Assembly: GCF_047238345.1 (NCBI RefSeq)
Contig: NZ_JBDFMQ010000001.1
Location: 2,480,001 to 2,544,000 of the forward strand
DNA from: Shouchella sp047238345
GTDB taxonomy: Bacteria > Bacillota > Bacilli > Bacillales > Bacillaceae_D
Length of the DNA: 64,000 nucleotides
Direction: 5' to 3'
Positions 44,295 through 53,474 of this stretch are shown one piece after another. Position 1 is the stretch's first letter, and every line of letters begins with the position of its first letter. The notes beneath the pieces are model-generated. The model saw only the letters and a list, made by a program, of their open reading frames with translations. It ran no database searches and had not been told where the DNA came from. The position numbers and the translations under genes are program-made.

Positions 44295-44323
44295 ATTTGA
44301 ATACAAATAAACTGTAATGTCAA
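44295..44323 (-). promoter_or_regulatory. clpX: Promoter of clpX
   Basis: TTGACA at 44318-44323 and TCAAAT at 44295-44300 on the minus strand with 17-bp spacing. The rest of the 310-bp gap to tig is AT-rich and holds only the tig terminator. Confidence 0.65.
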
Positions 44324-44539
44324 ATCATTTTAGCATAGACTAATTCAACAAACTAGAAATATGCATTTTATGTACGAGTTCAAGCAGATTGCTATTCCTC
44401 TACCCTCTCTGAGTACAATTCAAGCTTAAATCAGAAAATCCTTTTTTTAAGCTACTATCATTTTGTTCAATTTAAAGGGCAATCATACTAAGCATATGAA
44501 TATAGGAATGCTTTCATGCAGGATAACGCTTGATAATTG

Positions 44540-44570
44540 AAAAAGGTACGGGAGTTAGCCCGCACCTTTG
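44540..44570 (-). terminator. Terminator of tig
   Basis: AAAGGTGCGGGC pairs with CCCGTACCTTT, followed by T residues, right after the stop codon. Confidence 0.85.
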
Positions 44571-44573
44571 ACA

Positions 44574-45872
44574 TTAAGCTGTCGCTTCTTTGCTGTGATC
44601 CACTAATACGTCAATTGCTTTACGCATTTTAAGATCACCTTTCACTGTATCAAGACCACCTTGTGCAGATAGCAATGCTTTAATTTCATCAGCTGAACGT
44701 TGATACATATCAGCCATTTTTTGAATTTCTTCTTCCACTTCTTCATCGGATACTTGAACGTCTTCCTGTTCAGAGATCGCTTCAAGCGTTAAGTTTACAC
44801 GTACACGCTTTTCTCCATCTTCTTTGAACTGGCTACGCATATCTTCTTCTGTTTGACCAGAGAACTGGAAGTACATCTCTAAATTCATACCTTGAGCTTG
44901 AAGACGTTGTCCAAACTCTTGTAGCATACGATCAACTTCAGAGTTAACCATCGCTTCTGGTACAGTAATGTCAGCTTGATCAGCAGCTTTTTCTAGAAGG
45001 GCATCACGTACCGCATTTTCTGAATCAGTCTTTCTTTGGTCTTCAAGCGTCTTACGTAATTCCGTTTTAAGCTCGTCCAGTGATTCAACATTTTCATTAG
45101 CATCTTTCGCAAATTCATCATCAAGCTCAGGAAGCTCTTTACGCTTAACATCATGAATTTTCACTTTAAACGTTGCTGGCTTACCAGCTAAGTCTTCTGC
45201 GTGGTACTCTTCAGGGAACGTTACTTCTACATCTTTTTCGTCGCCTGTTTTAAGACCAACAAGTTGTTCCTCGAAACCAGGGATAAACGAATTAGAACCA
45301 ATTTCTAGTGAATAGTTCTCTGCCGTTCCGCCTTCAAATGCTTCCCCGTTCGCGAAGCCTTCGAAATCTAGAACAGCTGTATCGCCGTCTTGGATTTCTC
45401 CATCTTCAACAACCACAAGCTCAGCGTGACGTTCTTGAAGTTTTGTTACTTCTTCTTCAACGTCTTCGTCTGTCACTTCTGTACTTGGAACATCTACTTC
45501 TAGTCCTTTGTAGTCACCAAGTTTCACTTCTGGTTTAACCGTTACTGTCGCTTTAAATATCGCTTTTTCGTTTTTGCCAATTGATTCAATGTCCACTTCT
45601 GGACGATCAACCGGGAAGATTCCTGTTTCTTCTACAGCATTTGAATATGCTTCTGGAAGCATAAGGTCAATGGCATCTTGGTATAAAGACTCAACACCAA
45701 ATTGCTTTTCAAAAAGACTTCTAGGCATTTTCCCTTTACGAAACCCAGGTACATTCACTTTCTGTACAACTTTTTTAAAAGCTTTATCTAAAGCGTCGTT
45801 GACTTTATCTGCTTCAACTTCAAACGTTAAGACGCCTGTATTTTGTTCTGTTTTTTCCCAATTTGCAGACAT
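44574..45872 (-). CDS. tig: Trigger factor (ribosome-associated chaperone)
   Basis: The 432-residue protein has the ribosome-binding signature GFRKGKMPRSLFE near residue 43, a middle FKBP-type prolyl isomerase domain (DTAVLDFEGFANGEAFEGG) and a long C-terminal helical domain. It binds nascent chains at the ribosomal exit. The start at 45872 has GGAGGG at 7 bp; the upstream ATG/TTG extension is not needed. The order tig-clpX is standard. Confidence 0.97.
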   Translation of the reverse strand: MSANWEKTEQNTGVLTFEVEADKVNDALDKAFKKVVQKVNVPGFRKGKMPRSLFEKQFGVESLYQDAIDLMLPEAYSNAVEETGIFPVDRPEVDIESIGKNEKAIFKATVTVKPEVKLGDYKGLEVDVPSTEVTDEDVEEEVTKLQERHAELVVVEDGEIQDGDTAVLDFEGFANGEAFEGGTAENYSLEIGSNSFIPGFEEQLVGLKTGDEKDVEVTFPEEYHAEDLAGKPATFKVKIHDVKRKELPELDDEFAKDANENVESLDELKTELRKTLEDQRKTDSENAVRDALLEKAADQADITVPEAMVNSEVDRMLQEFGQRLQAQGMNLEMYFQFSGQTEEDMRSQFKEDGEKRVRVNLTLEAISEQEDVQVSDEEVEEEIQKMADMYQRSADEIKALLSAQGGLDTVKGDLKMRKAIDVLVDHSKEATA

Positions 45873-45932
45873 AATATTTCCCTCCAACATGTAATTTCTA
45901 CACTACTTTATCACGTTTTTGACAACCATTCC

Positions 45933-45960
45933 ATTATAACATATCGATTTAATCTTTCAA
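45933..45960 (-). promoter_or_regulatory. tig: Promoter of tig
   Basis: TTGAAA at 45955-45960 and a perfect TATAAT at 45933-45938 on the minus strand, 16-bp spacing, with the extended TG. The start would be about 55 bp upstream of the ATG. Confidence 0.8.
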
Positions 45961-46026
45961 TGTCTTCCTCTTGCTTAAATTAACTGAAGCGACGTTCCGA
46001 AATGTGGTGCAAATGATAGTCTTTCA

Positions 46027-47082
46027 TTATGTATGAAACCAGTCGTTTTGATTTTGTGCTTCAATTAAAATATCTTGTTCAAGTGCTTCAATTTCATTTG
46101 ATGCAGACAGGACATCAAAACGTTCACAGCCGTAGCAATGCACCATATCTGATTCATCCGTATCTAACCCTAATTGTTCGGCCGCAACAAGATGAAACGC
46201 ACATGCCCACGCTTTAGGATTTTCAGGGTTGAGTTCAAATGGGTACGTCATTAATAAGTATGAATGGTGAAGCTGCTTTGCCATATGTAATAATGTTGGG
46301 TCATCTTGCTCTAGTTGCCCTTCAAGTGCTGCTCGAATAGCTTGATCTACCTGTCGTTCTCCAGGCTCCTCTAGTTCACTTGGTGTAACAATAATCGCTT
46401 GATCTTCTCGTTCGTACGTCAGTGGCTTGGAATCGCCCCACTCGTGCAAAAGTTGAAGTGCGTATGTACGCATAAGTGGATTTGTTTGCTTATTTTCCAC
46501 AAATTTACGGATTTCGCTCTGTAGCGAAGTTAAGCCTAATTTTCGCACACTTTGCAATGCATTCCATTTTGCTGGCTCATTTGCAGCTTGAAGTCCCGCT
46601 TTGAGTTCCATCATTGTCTCTTCTTGATTTTCGTCCGTTAACACTTTTGTGTCGTAGTTTTTCGATTCACTCATCTGTCTACTAAAATGCAGAAGTTCAT
46701 AAAACGTTTCTGCGTCTTTAGCCGGTATTTTATCTTCACTTAATACAGCCTCTAGCAAATGAACAACGTGATCATAGCGTGAAAGTTGAACAAGCAAAGA
46801 AACATGCACCTGCAAAATCTCGAAATAATTTCCAATTCCTTCATTCAACAACACTTCTGTCTCTTGTACGGCCTCTTGCTGTCGTTCCAACTCTATTAGA
46901 CTTAATACAATGCCAAATCGTGCTTGCGGATCTGTATCGTCATGAGAAGCAGCTTCTTTAAACAACTGATAGGCTTTTGTTGCCTGTTTTTGTTTAAGCT
47001 CATTCATTCCTTCTTCTACTAATCGCTTCACTAAACCAGGAAATAAAATGACATTATTCTTTTTGTGCTTATCCTGTTCCAA
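46027..47082 (-). CDS. ysoA: TPR-like protein YsoA
   Basis: The 351-residue protein has TPR-like helical pairs in its first 110 residues (for example QKQATKAYQLFKEAASHDDTDPQ split over two helices) and an acidic C-terminal half with a WACAFHL segment. In B. subtilis ysoA lies in the same place, between leuD and tig. It has been listed as a possible hydrolase, but I see no catalytic motif. Role unknown; probable protein-protein adaptor. Confidence 0.8.
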   Translation of the reverse strand: MEQDKHKKNNVILFPGLVKRLVEEGMNELKQKQATKAYQLFKEAASHDDTDPQARFGIVLSLIELERQQEAVQETEVLLNEGIGNYFEILQVHVSLLVQLSRYDHVVHLLEAVLSEDKIPAKDAETFYELLHFSRQMSESKNYDTKVLTDENQEETMMELKAGLQAANEPAKWNALQSVRKLGLTSLQSEIRKFVENKQTNPLMRTYALQLLHEWGDSKPLTYEREDQAIIVTPSELEEPGERQVDQAIRAALEGQLEQDDPTLLHMAKQLHHSYLLMTYPFELNPENPKAWACAFHLVAAEQLGLDTDESDMVHCYGCERFDVLSASNEIEALEQDILIEAQNQNDWFHT

Positions 47083-47193
47083 TTTTATCGCCTGCTTTCC
47101 TTATCCCTTACTTTAACACGTACGTTTTCCTTATCCAAAGGTCTCCATGTTTTTATTCGTTATTCCTTCCCTAATCCCTTTCTTTCAAAACCT

Positions 47194-47225
47194 AAGAAAA
47201 CTCCTTAGTTTAACACTAAGGAGTA
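47194..47225 (-). terminator. Terminator of the ilv-leu operon
   Basis: ACTCCTTAG and CTAAGGAGT form a 9-bp perfect stem around a 7-nt loop, followed by TTTCTT, 25 bp after the leuD stop. Confidence 0.8.
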
Positions 47226-47249
47226 AGAGGTGCCGAAAATCGATATTCG

Positions 47250-47855
47250 CTACCCAAATCTAGTTGTCGTAGATCCCGCATATTTTCGTTCAAAAGCTGT
47301 GATTTCGTCTTCTTGTTTCAACGTTAAGTCAATCTCATCCCATCCATTTATCAGCATATTTTTCCAATGCTCATCAATGGTAAAGGAAGAAACCTCTTCT
47401 TCAAAAGTTACTTTTTGTTCTACTAAGTCAACGGCCAGTTGACCTTTATCTTGCTGGGCAATGTTCATCCAACGCTTCACTTCTTCGTTTGAAAGCCTAA
47501 CAGGTAGAAGCCCATTTTTCATACAGTTATTATAGAAAATGTCCGCAAAACTTGGAGCAATGACAACTTTAAATCCATAATCATATAAAGCCCAAGGGGC
47601 GTGCTCTCGTGAAGAGCCACAGCCAAAGTTATCCCCACTTATTAAAATACTTGCTCCTTGGGCCTCAGGTTTGTTTAATTCAAAATCAGGATTTTCCACT
47701 CCCTCATCCTGATACCGCCAATCGTAAAATAAAAATTTGCCGAATCCTGTTCGTTCAATTCGTTTTAAAAATTGCTTCGGAATAATTTGGTCAGTGTCAA
47801 CGTTCACGCGATCTAACACCGCTGCTTTCCCAATATGAAGGCGAATCGGGTTCAT
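47250..47855 (-). CDS. leuD: 3-isopropylmalate dehydratase small subunit
   Basis: The 201-residue protein has DRVNVDTDQIIPKQFLK and GDNFGCGSSREHAPWAL, the swivel-domain motifs of LeuD. With LeuC it isomerises 2-isopropylmalate to 3-isopropylmalate. It overlaps leuC by 4 bp and ends the T-box-controlled operon. Confidence 0.97.
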   Translation of the reverse strand: MNPIRLHIGKAAVLDRVNVDTDQIIPKQFLKRIERTGFGKFLFYDWRYQDEGVENPDFELNKPEAQGASILISGDNFGCGSSREHAPWALYDYGFKVVIAPSFADIFYNNCMKNGLLPVRLSNEEVKRWMNIAQQDKGQLAVDLVEQKVTFEEEVSSFTIDEHWKNMLINGWDEIDLTLKQEDEITAFERKYAGSTTTRFG

Positions 47856-49267
47856 GTTACATCACTCCTTATGTCAAATGTGCGTACATCAACAAATTTC
47901 CCACTAACTGCTGCAGCTGCGGCCATTGGTGGACTGACAAGATGAGTCCGCGCACCCTTTCCTTGTCGACCTTCAAAATTCCGATTAGACGTCGACGCGC
48001 AACGTTCGCCTTCAGGTACTCGATCTGGGTTCATACTAAGGCACATGCTACAGCCGGAACTACGCCATTCAAAACCGGCTTCAATAAAGATTTGGTCTAA
48101 GCCTTCTTCTTCTGCTCTTCGCTTTACTTTTTCCGAGCCAGGAACCACAATTGCCGAAACGTCTCTGTGAACAAATCGCCCTTTTACAATTCGAGCTGCC
48201 GCTTCTAAATCACTGAAACGTGAATTCGTACATGAGCCAATAAACACATGCTGAATCGCTATCTCACTCAATGGTGTATTAGGCTCTAAATCCATATAAG
48301 CTAACGCTTGAGTAATGGCTCGTTGTTCCGTTTCATTTACAGCCATACTTGGATCTGGAACAGCTGCTGAAATCGGAAGCCCTTGGCCAGGGTTGGTTCC
48401 CCATGTAACCATTGGCTCTATTTCACTTGCATCTATTGTAACAGAGTGATCATAGGTGGCATCTTGATCGGTTGCTAATGTTGACCAGTATTCAACGAGT
48501 TCTTCAAATTCTTTTCCATCAGGTACACGACTGCGCCCCCGCAAGTAATCAAACGTTACAACGTCTGGACTAATTAATCCTGCCTTTGCTCCAGCCTCAA
48601 TAGACATATTGCAAATCGTCATTCGTTCTTCCATTGTCATCCCGCGTATCGCTTCTCCTGTAAATTCAATGACTGAGCCAGTACCAACGTTCACGCCAAA
48701 TTTTGAAATAATCGCCAGAATGACATCTTTTGCAGCAATTCCGGTACCTAATCGCCCAGTAATATGAACTTGTAACGTTTTAGGACGGGATTGCCAAACC
48801 GTTTGCGTCGCAAGTACATGCTCCACTTCACTCGTTCCAATTCCAAATGCCAGTGCTCCAAATGCACCGTGGGTCGACGTATGACTATCGCCACATACAA
48901 TGACATGACCTGGTTGTGTAAGGCCAAGCTCTGGACCGATTACATGAACAATGCCATTATCCGGGTGCGCTAAATCGGCAATTTCTATTCCAAATTCCCG
49001 ACAGTTGTCAGCTAATGTTTCCATTTGCAAGCGGGCAATTTGATCTTGAATGTCATAGCGGTTGAATGTTGGCACATTATGATCCATGGTCGCAAATGTT
49101 CTTTCCGGCCTGCGCACTTTTCGATTTGCAATTCTTAGACCTTCAAAGGCTTGCGGAGATGTTACTTCATGCACCATGTGTAGATCGACATAAAGCAAAT
49201 CTGGCTTCTGCGCTTCGGAAACAATTGTATGTTTCTCCCATATCTTTTCTATAATCGTTTTTCCCAT
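47852..49267 (-). CDS. leuC: 3-isopropylmalate dehydratase large subunit
   Basis: The 471-residue aconitase-type protein keeps the three Fe-S Cys ligands, visible in VFIGSCTNSR and GCSMCLSMN. It carries the 4Fe-4S cluster and forms the enzyme with LeuD. The ATG at 49267 has AGGAGG 8 bp upstream and is preferred to the TTG two codons earlier. Confidence 0.97.
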   Translation of the reverse strand: MGKTIIEKIWEKHTIVSEAQKPDLLYVDLHMVHEVTSPQAFEGLRIANRKVRRPERTFATMDHNVPTFNRYDIQDQIARLQMETLADNCREFGIEIADLAHPDNGIVHVIGPELGLTQPGHVIVCGDSHTSTHGAFGALAFGIGTSEVEHVLATQTVWQSRPKTLQVHITGRLGTGIAAKDVILAIISKFGVNVGTGSVIEFTGEAIRGMTMEERMTICNMSIEAGAKAGLISPDVVTFDYLRGRSRVPDGKEFEELVEYWSTLATDQDATYDHSVTIDASEIEPMVTWGTNPGQGLPISAAVPDPSMAVNETEQRAITQALAYMDLEPNTPLSEIAIQHVFIGSCTNSRFSDLEAAARIVKGRFVHRDVSAIVVPGSEKVKRRAEEEGLDQIFIEAGFEWRSSGCSMCLSMNPDRVPEGERCASTSNRNFEGRQGKGARTHLVSPPMAAAAAVSGKFVDVRTFDIRSDVT

Positions 49268-49279
49268 CTTCAAAGCCTC

Positions 49280-50371
49280 CTAAGAATGTATCGCAACGTT
49301 TATTTCGTTGATGACCGCAGCAGTCATCTCACTCGTTGAACAGGTGGTCGCTTGATTATGGGCTAAATCAGCTGTTCGATAGCCTTTATTTAATACGGTA
49401 CGAATTGCCTGTTCCACACAATCTGCTTCTTCGGACATTTTAAAACTATAGCGTAACAGCATAGCTGTTGAGGAGATCGTCGCCAGCGGATTCGCTTCGT
49501 TCAGTCCAGCTAACTCAGGCGCTGACCCATGAACAGGTTCATACAGACCAAATGACGTTGAGTTTAAACTGGCAGATGGAAGCATCCCAAGCGATCCTGT
49601 AATCATAGAAGCTTCATCACTCAAAATGTCGCCAAATAAATTTTCAGTTACAAGCACATCAAACTGCTTCGGATTACGAATAAGCTGCATAGCTGCATTG
49701 TCGACGAGCATGTGCTCTAGGGTGACGTCTGGATATTGTTGCGCTATTTCCGTTGCACACTCTCTCCACATTCTACTTGACTCGAGGACATTCGCTTTGT
49801 CTACAGACGTTACATGACGCCCTCTTAATTGTGCGAATTGAAAAGCACGGTGCAGAATGCGTTCAATTTCTTCTTTTTTATATACGAGCGTATCAATCAC
49901 GCCTTCTTCTCCATCAATTTGCCGGCGTTCACGAGGCGTTCCAAAATAAATACCGCCTGTCAATTCTCGGACAATGAGAACGTCTACTCCTTGGATGACA
50001 TTTTTTTTAAGTGTAGATTCGTCTACTAGGGCATCCAGCACTTGAACAGGCCGTAAGTTTGCATAGAGGTTAAGGATTTGCCGAATAGCCAATAACCCTT
50101 TTTCAGGACGAAGGTGCGGAGGGTTTCCGTCCCATTTCGGCCCACCAACGGCACCAAGTAAACAAGCATCAGCATTTTTACACCGTTCAATTGTCTCTTC
50201 CGGGAGCGGTTCTCCTGTAGCATCAAGAGCCGCCCCTCCAATATGTGCTTCTTGAAATGTGAACTGGTGACCGAAGCGATTGGCAATAGCTTCAAGTACT
50301 TCCTTACCAGCCTTTACGATCTCTGGTCCGATTCCATCCCCAGCTAGTAGCGTAATTGTTTTATCCATCAT
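49280..50371 (-). CDS. leuB: 3-isopropylmalate dehydrogenase
   Basis: The 363-residue enzyme has LLAGDGIGPEIV, VRELTGGIYFG with its conserved active-site Tyr, and the metal-binding Asp residues in NLFGDILSDEASM. It oxidises and decarboxylates 3-isopropylmalate with NAD. The next gene, leuC, begins 12 bp later. Confidence 0.97.
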   Translation of the reverse strand: MMDKTITLLAGDGIGPEIVKAGKEVLEAIANRFGHQFTFQEAHIGGAALDATGEPLPEETIERCKNADACLLGAVGGPKWDGNPPHLRPEKGLLAIRQILNLYANLRPVQVLDALVDESTLKKNVIQGVDVLIVRELTGGIYFGTPRERRQIDGEEGVIDTLVYKKEEIERILHRAFQFAQLRGRHVTSVDKANVLESSRMWRECATEIAQQYPDVTLEHMLVDNAAMQLIRNPKQFDVLVTENLFGDILSDEASMITGSLGMLPSASLNSTSFGLYEPVHGSAPELAGLNEANPLATISSTAMLLRYSFKMSEEADCVEQAIRTVLNKGYRTADLAHNQATTCSTSEMTAAVINEINVAIHS

Positions 50372-50377
50372 TTCCCC

Positions 50378-51922
50378 CTAGCCTACTGTCGATGTCGATG
50401 GTTCTTGTAGTCGTTTTTCTTCTTGTAAAAATCGATTTACAGCATGAATGTACGCTTTTGCTGATGCTTCTAATACATCATTGGCGACACCTCGACCTGA
50501 ATGAGATCGATCGTTTTTTGATAAATTAACGTGTACTTCAGCTAGCGCATCTTCTCCCTCAGTAATGGATTGAATCCGATAATCTCTAAGTCGATAGTGA
50601 AAATCGGTCAGTTTGGCTAGTGTATTGTAAATGGCTTCTACGCTGCCTGACCCTGTGCTCGCCTCTGTGTATTCCCTACCCTCTACGTGCTTTAATTTTA
50701 TCGTTGCGGTTGGTGTTTGATTCGTGCCATAAGAAACCTGGAGCGCTTCAAGTTTGTACTCATGTTCTCGATCCTCATCGCCTTGATCAATCATCAACGC
50801 ATATAAGTCATCTTCCGTAACCGTCTTCTTTTTATCAGCTAACGTTTTAAACCCGTTAAAAAGCGTCAGCAATTCTTCCGAAGACCCTTTAAATCCTAGC
50901 GCCTTCATTTTTTCTTGAAACGCGTGTCGTCCAGAATGTTTTCCGAGTGGATTTGAAGACGTTGCCCCTACTAATTCTGGCGTAATAATTTCATAGGTTT
51001 CTTTATGCTTCAGCATCCCGTCTTGGTGGATACCTGACTCGTGTGCAAACGCATTTGAACCAACAACCGCTTTATTTTTTGGAATAGGCATGGATGTGTA
51101 GCGACTCACTAGTGCACTTGTTCGCTTCAATTCATTTAGCTGGATGTTCGTTCCTGTTTCATAGTAATCAGAACGAATGTGTAACCCAACCGCAATCTCT
51201 TCAAGTGAAGCATTTCCTGCCCGTTCACCAATCCCATTTATGGTACATTCGACTTGTCGCGCCCCACCTTGAATAGCAGCTAACGAATTCGCCACACCCA
51301 TACCTAGATCATCATGATTGTGGGTCGAAAGGATAGCTCGATCTATATTTGGCACAGTCCGGCTTATATATTCAAATAATTCGGATATTTCCTTTGGCAT
51401 CGTATACCCAACTGTATCTGGTAGATTAATAACCGAGGCACCTGCATCAATCGTTGCTTCAATTATTTTTGCTAGAAACGCCCAGTCAGAACGACTTGCA
51501 TCTTCTGCTGAAAATTGAACGTGTGGAAATCTTTTTGCTGCATACTTGACACTCCCTATCGCCTGTTCGATCACCTGATCTGGTGTTAGTTTAAGCTTGT
51601 ATTTCATATGGATAGGAGAGGTCGCAAGAAACACATGAACTCTCGGTTCTGCACTTGCCTTTAGCGCTTCCCAGCATGCGTCAATGTCGCTTTGCTTTGA
51701 ACGAGCTAATCCCGTGACGGAAGAGCCTTTTATTTGAGTGGCAATGTCTTTTACTGATTGAAAATCTCCTTTTGAGGAGGCTGGAAACCCAGCCTCAATT
51801 ATATCTACTCCTAGGCGCTCTAACTGAAACGCAATGTCCAGCTTCTCTCTGTGATTAAGATTAATACCTGGAGATTGCTCTCCATCTCGCAAAGTCGTAT
51901 CAAATATGTTAACTTTGCCCAT
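50378..51922 (-). CDS. leuA: 2-isopropylmalate synthase
   Basis: The 514-residue enzyme has FDTTLRDGEQSPG, the metal-binding STHNHDDLGM segment and a C-terminal regulatory domain for leucine feedback (residues 390-500). It condenses acetyl-CoA and 2-ketoisovalerate. The ATG at 51922 has AAGGAG at 9 bp and lies inside the last codons of ilvC, a 14-bp overlap. Confidence 0.97.
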   Translation of the reverse strand: MGKVNIFDTTLRDGEQSPGINLNHREKLDIAFQLERLGVDIIEAGFPASSKGDFQSVKDIATQIKGSSVTGLARSKQSDIDACWEALKASAEPRVHVFLATSPIHMKYKLKLTPDQVIEQAIGSVKYAAKRFPHVQFSAEDASRSDWAFLAKIIEATIDAGASVINLPDTVGYTMPKEISELFEYISRTVPNIDRAILSTHNHDDLGMGVANSLAAIQGGARQVECTINGIGERAGNASLEEIAVGLHIRSDYYETGTNIQLNELKRTSALVSRYTSMPIPKNKAVVGSNAFAHESGIHQDGMLKHKETYEIITPELVGATSSNPLGKHSGRHAFQEKMKALGFKGSSEELLTLFNGFKTLADKKKTVTEDDLYALMIDQGDEDREHEYKLEALQVSYGTNQTPTATIKLKHVEGREYTEASTGSGSVEAIYNTLAKLTDFHYRLRDYRIQSITEGEDALAEVHVNLSKNDRSHSGRGVANDVLEASAKAYIHAVNRFLQEEKRLQEPSTSTVG

Positions 51923-52937
51923 GACCAACGGCTCCTTTTTTCGATTTAGATTGTTTTACAAATGGCATCATTTCTCGAAGCTCACGTCCTACCACTTCAA
52001 GAGGATGATTCGCTTCTGCTGCATTAATGGCGTTATACTCGGGACGATTTAGTTTGTTTTCCAAAATCCACCCCTTTGCAAACTTCCCTTTTTGAATATC
52101 CTCTAAGATTGCGCGCATTTCTTTCTTCGTTTCGTCGGTTACAATGCGTGGTCCTGCTTGGAAATCTCCCCACTGCGCTGTATCTGAAATGGAATAGCGC
52201 ATATACTCTAGACCGCCTTCATACATCAAATCAACAATGAGCTTTAGTTCATGCAAACATTCAAAATAAGCGATTTCCGGCTGATACCCAGCCTCTACGA
52301 GGGTTTCAAACCCAGCTTTTACAAGTGCGGAAGTTCCGCCACAAAGGACCGCTTGCTCTCCGAATAAATCTGTTTCCGTTTCTTCTTTAAACGATGTCTC
52401 TAGCACACCAGCTCGAGCTGCACCAATTTGTTTCGCATAAGCAAGCGCAAGATCCTTTGCCTCTCCTGTTGCGTCTTGTTGAACAGCGATTAACGCTGGT
52501 ACACCCGCTCCTTCTGTAAACGTTCGGCGGACTAGATGGCCAGGTCCTTTAGGGGCAACAAGAAATACATCTACATGGCTCGGAGGAACAATTTGATTGA
52601 AATGAATATTAAAACCATGGGCAAACACTAAGGCTTTACCTGCTGTTAACTCCTTTTCAATTGACGCTTTATAGACGTCTGGCTGCTGTTCATCTGGTAG
52701 AAGAACCATGATGACTTCCGCTTTCTCTGCCGCTTCTTGTACGGAATAGACGTTAAAACCATCTTCTTTTGCCTTCTCCCATGACTTCCCTTGACGGAGA
52801 CCGACGATTACATCTACACCGGATTCTTTTAAGTTTTGCGCATGTGCATGCCCTTGAGACCCATACCCAATAACCGCAACCGTCTTTTCATTTAAAAATC
52901 CTTCATTTACGTCACCATTGTAATAAACTTTTGCCAT
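51909..52937 (-). CDS. ilvC: Ketol-acid reductoisomerase (class I)
   Basis: The 342-residue short-form enzyme has the NADPH motif GYGSQGHAHAQNL and metal-binding Glu/Asp sites in EETETDLFGEQAVLCGG. It isomerises and reduces acetolactate or acetohydroxybutyrate. It lies 18 bp after ilvH. Confidence 0.97.
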   Translation of the reverse strand: MAKVYYNGDVNEGFLNEKTVAVIGYGSQGHAHAQNLKESGVDVIVGLRQGKSWEKAKEDGFNVYSVQEAAEKAEVIMVLLPDEQQPDVYKASIEKELTAGKALVFAHGFNIHFNQIVPPSHVDVFLVAPKGPGHLVRRTFTEGAGVPALIAVQQDATGEAKDLALAYAKQIGAARAGVLETSFKEETETDLFGEQAVLCGGTSALVKAGFETLVEAGYQPEIAYFECLHELKLIVDLMYEGGLEYMRYSISDTAQWGDFQAGPRIVTDETKKEMRAILEDIQKGKFAKGWILENKLNRPEYNAINAAEANHPLEVVGRELREMMPFVKQSKSKKGAVGHGQS

Positions 52938-52955
52938 AATAATCTCTCCCTTTTT

Positions 52956-53474
52956 TTAATGAATAAGTGTTAAACGCGATGCTTCTGTTTGCGATTTCAC
53001 GCTTCGATTGATAGCCGTTACGCCTGTTCGTGCAATTTCTTGAATACCATACGATTTAATCAATTCGATAAATGCCTCGACTTTGTCTGTATGGCCCGTT
53101 ACTTGCAAAGTTAGCGAGTCTCTTCCAACGTCAATCATTTGTGCACGGAAGGTTTCTGCTAGAGAGCCAATTTCTGCTCTTTGCTCAGCGGTTGCTGAAA
53201 TTTTTACTAAAGCAAGTTCTCTAGATACAGTCGCTTCGTCCGTTACATCCTTCACCTTTAAAACATCTACTTGTTTGTGAAGTTGTTTCATCACTTGCTC
53301 AACGTTTTCCATGGCGTCTGCCACAACAACAAACGTCATTCTAGATATAGTTGGATTATCTGTCACCCCGACCGTAATACTGTCAATATTGTATTGCCTT
53401 CGAGCAAATAAACCAGTAATTCGATTAAGCACACCCGAGCGATTTTGCACAAGAACGGTTATCGTTCGCTTCAT
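52956..53474 (-). CDS. ilvH: Acetolactate synthase small subunit
   Basis: The 172-residue regulator has an N-terminal ACT domain (VLVQNRSGVLNRITGLFARR) and a C-terminal domain typical of IlvH. It gives valine feedback control to IlvB. The start at 53474 has GGAGGGGG upstream; the upstream extension overlaps ilvB and is not coding here. It overlaps ilvB by 4 bp. Confidence 0.96.
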   Translation of the reverse strand: MKRTITVLVQNRSGVLNRITGLFARRQYNIDSITVGVTDNPTISRMTFVVVADAMENVEQVMKQLHKQVDVLKVKDVTDEATVSRELALVKISATAEQRAEIGSLAETFRAQMIDVGRDSLTLQVTGHTDKVEAFIELIKSYGIQEIARTGVTAINRSVKSQTEASRLTLIH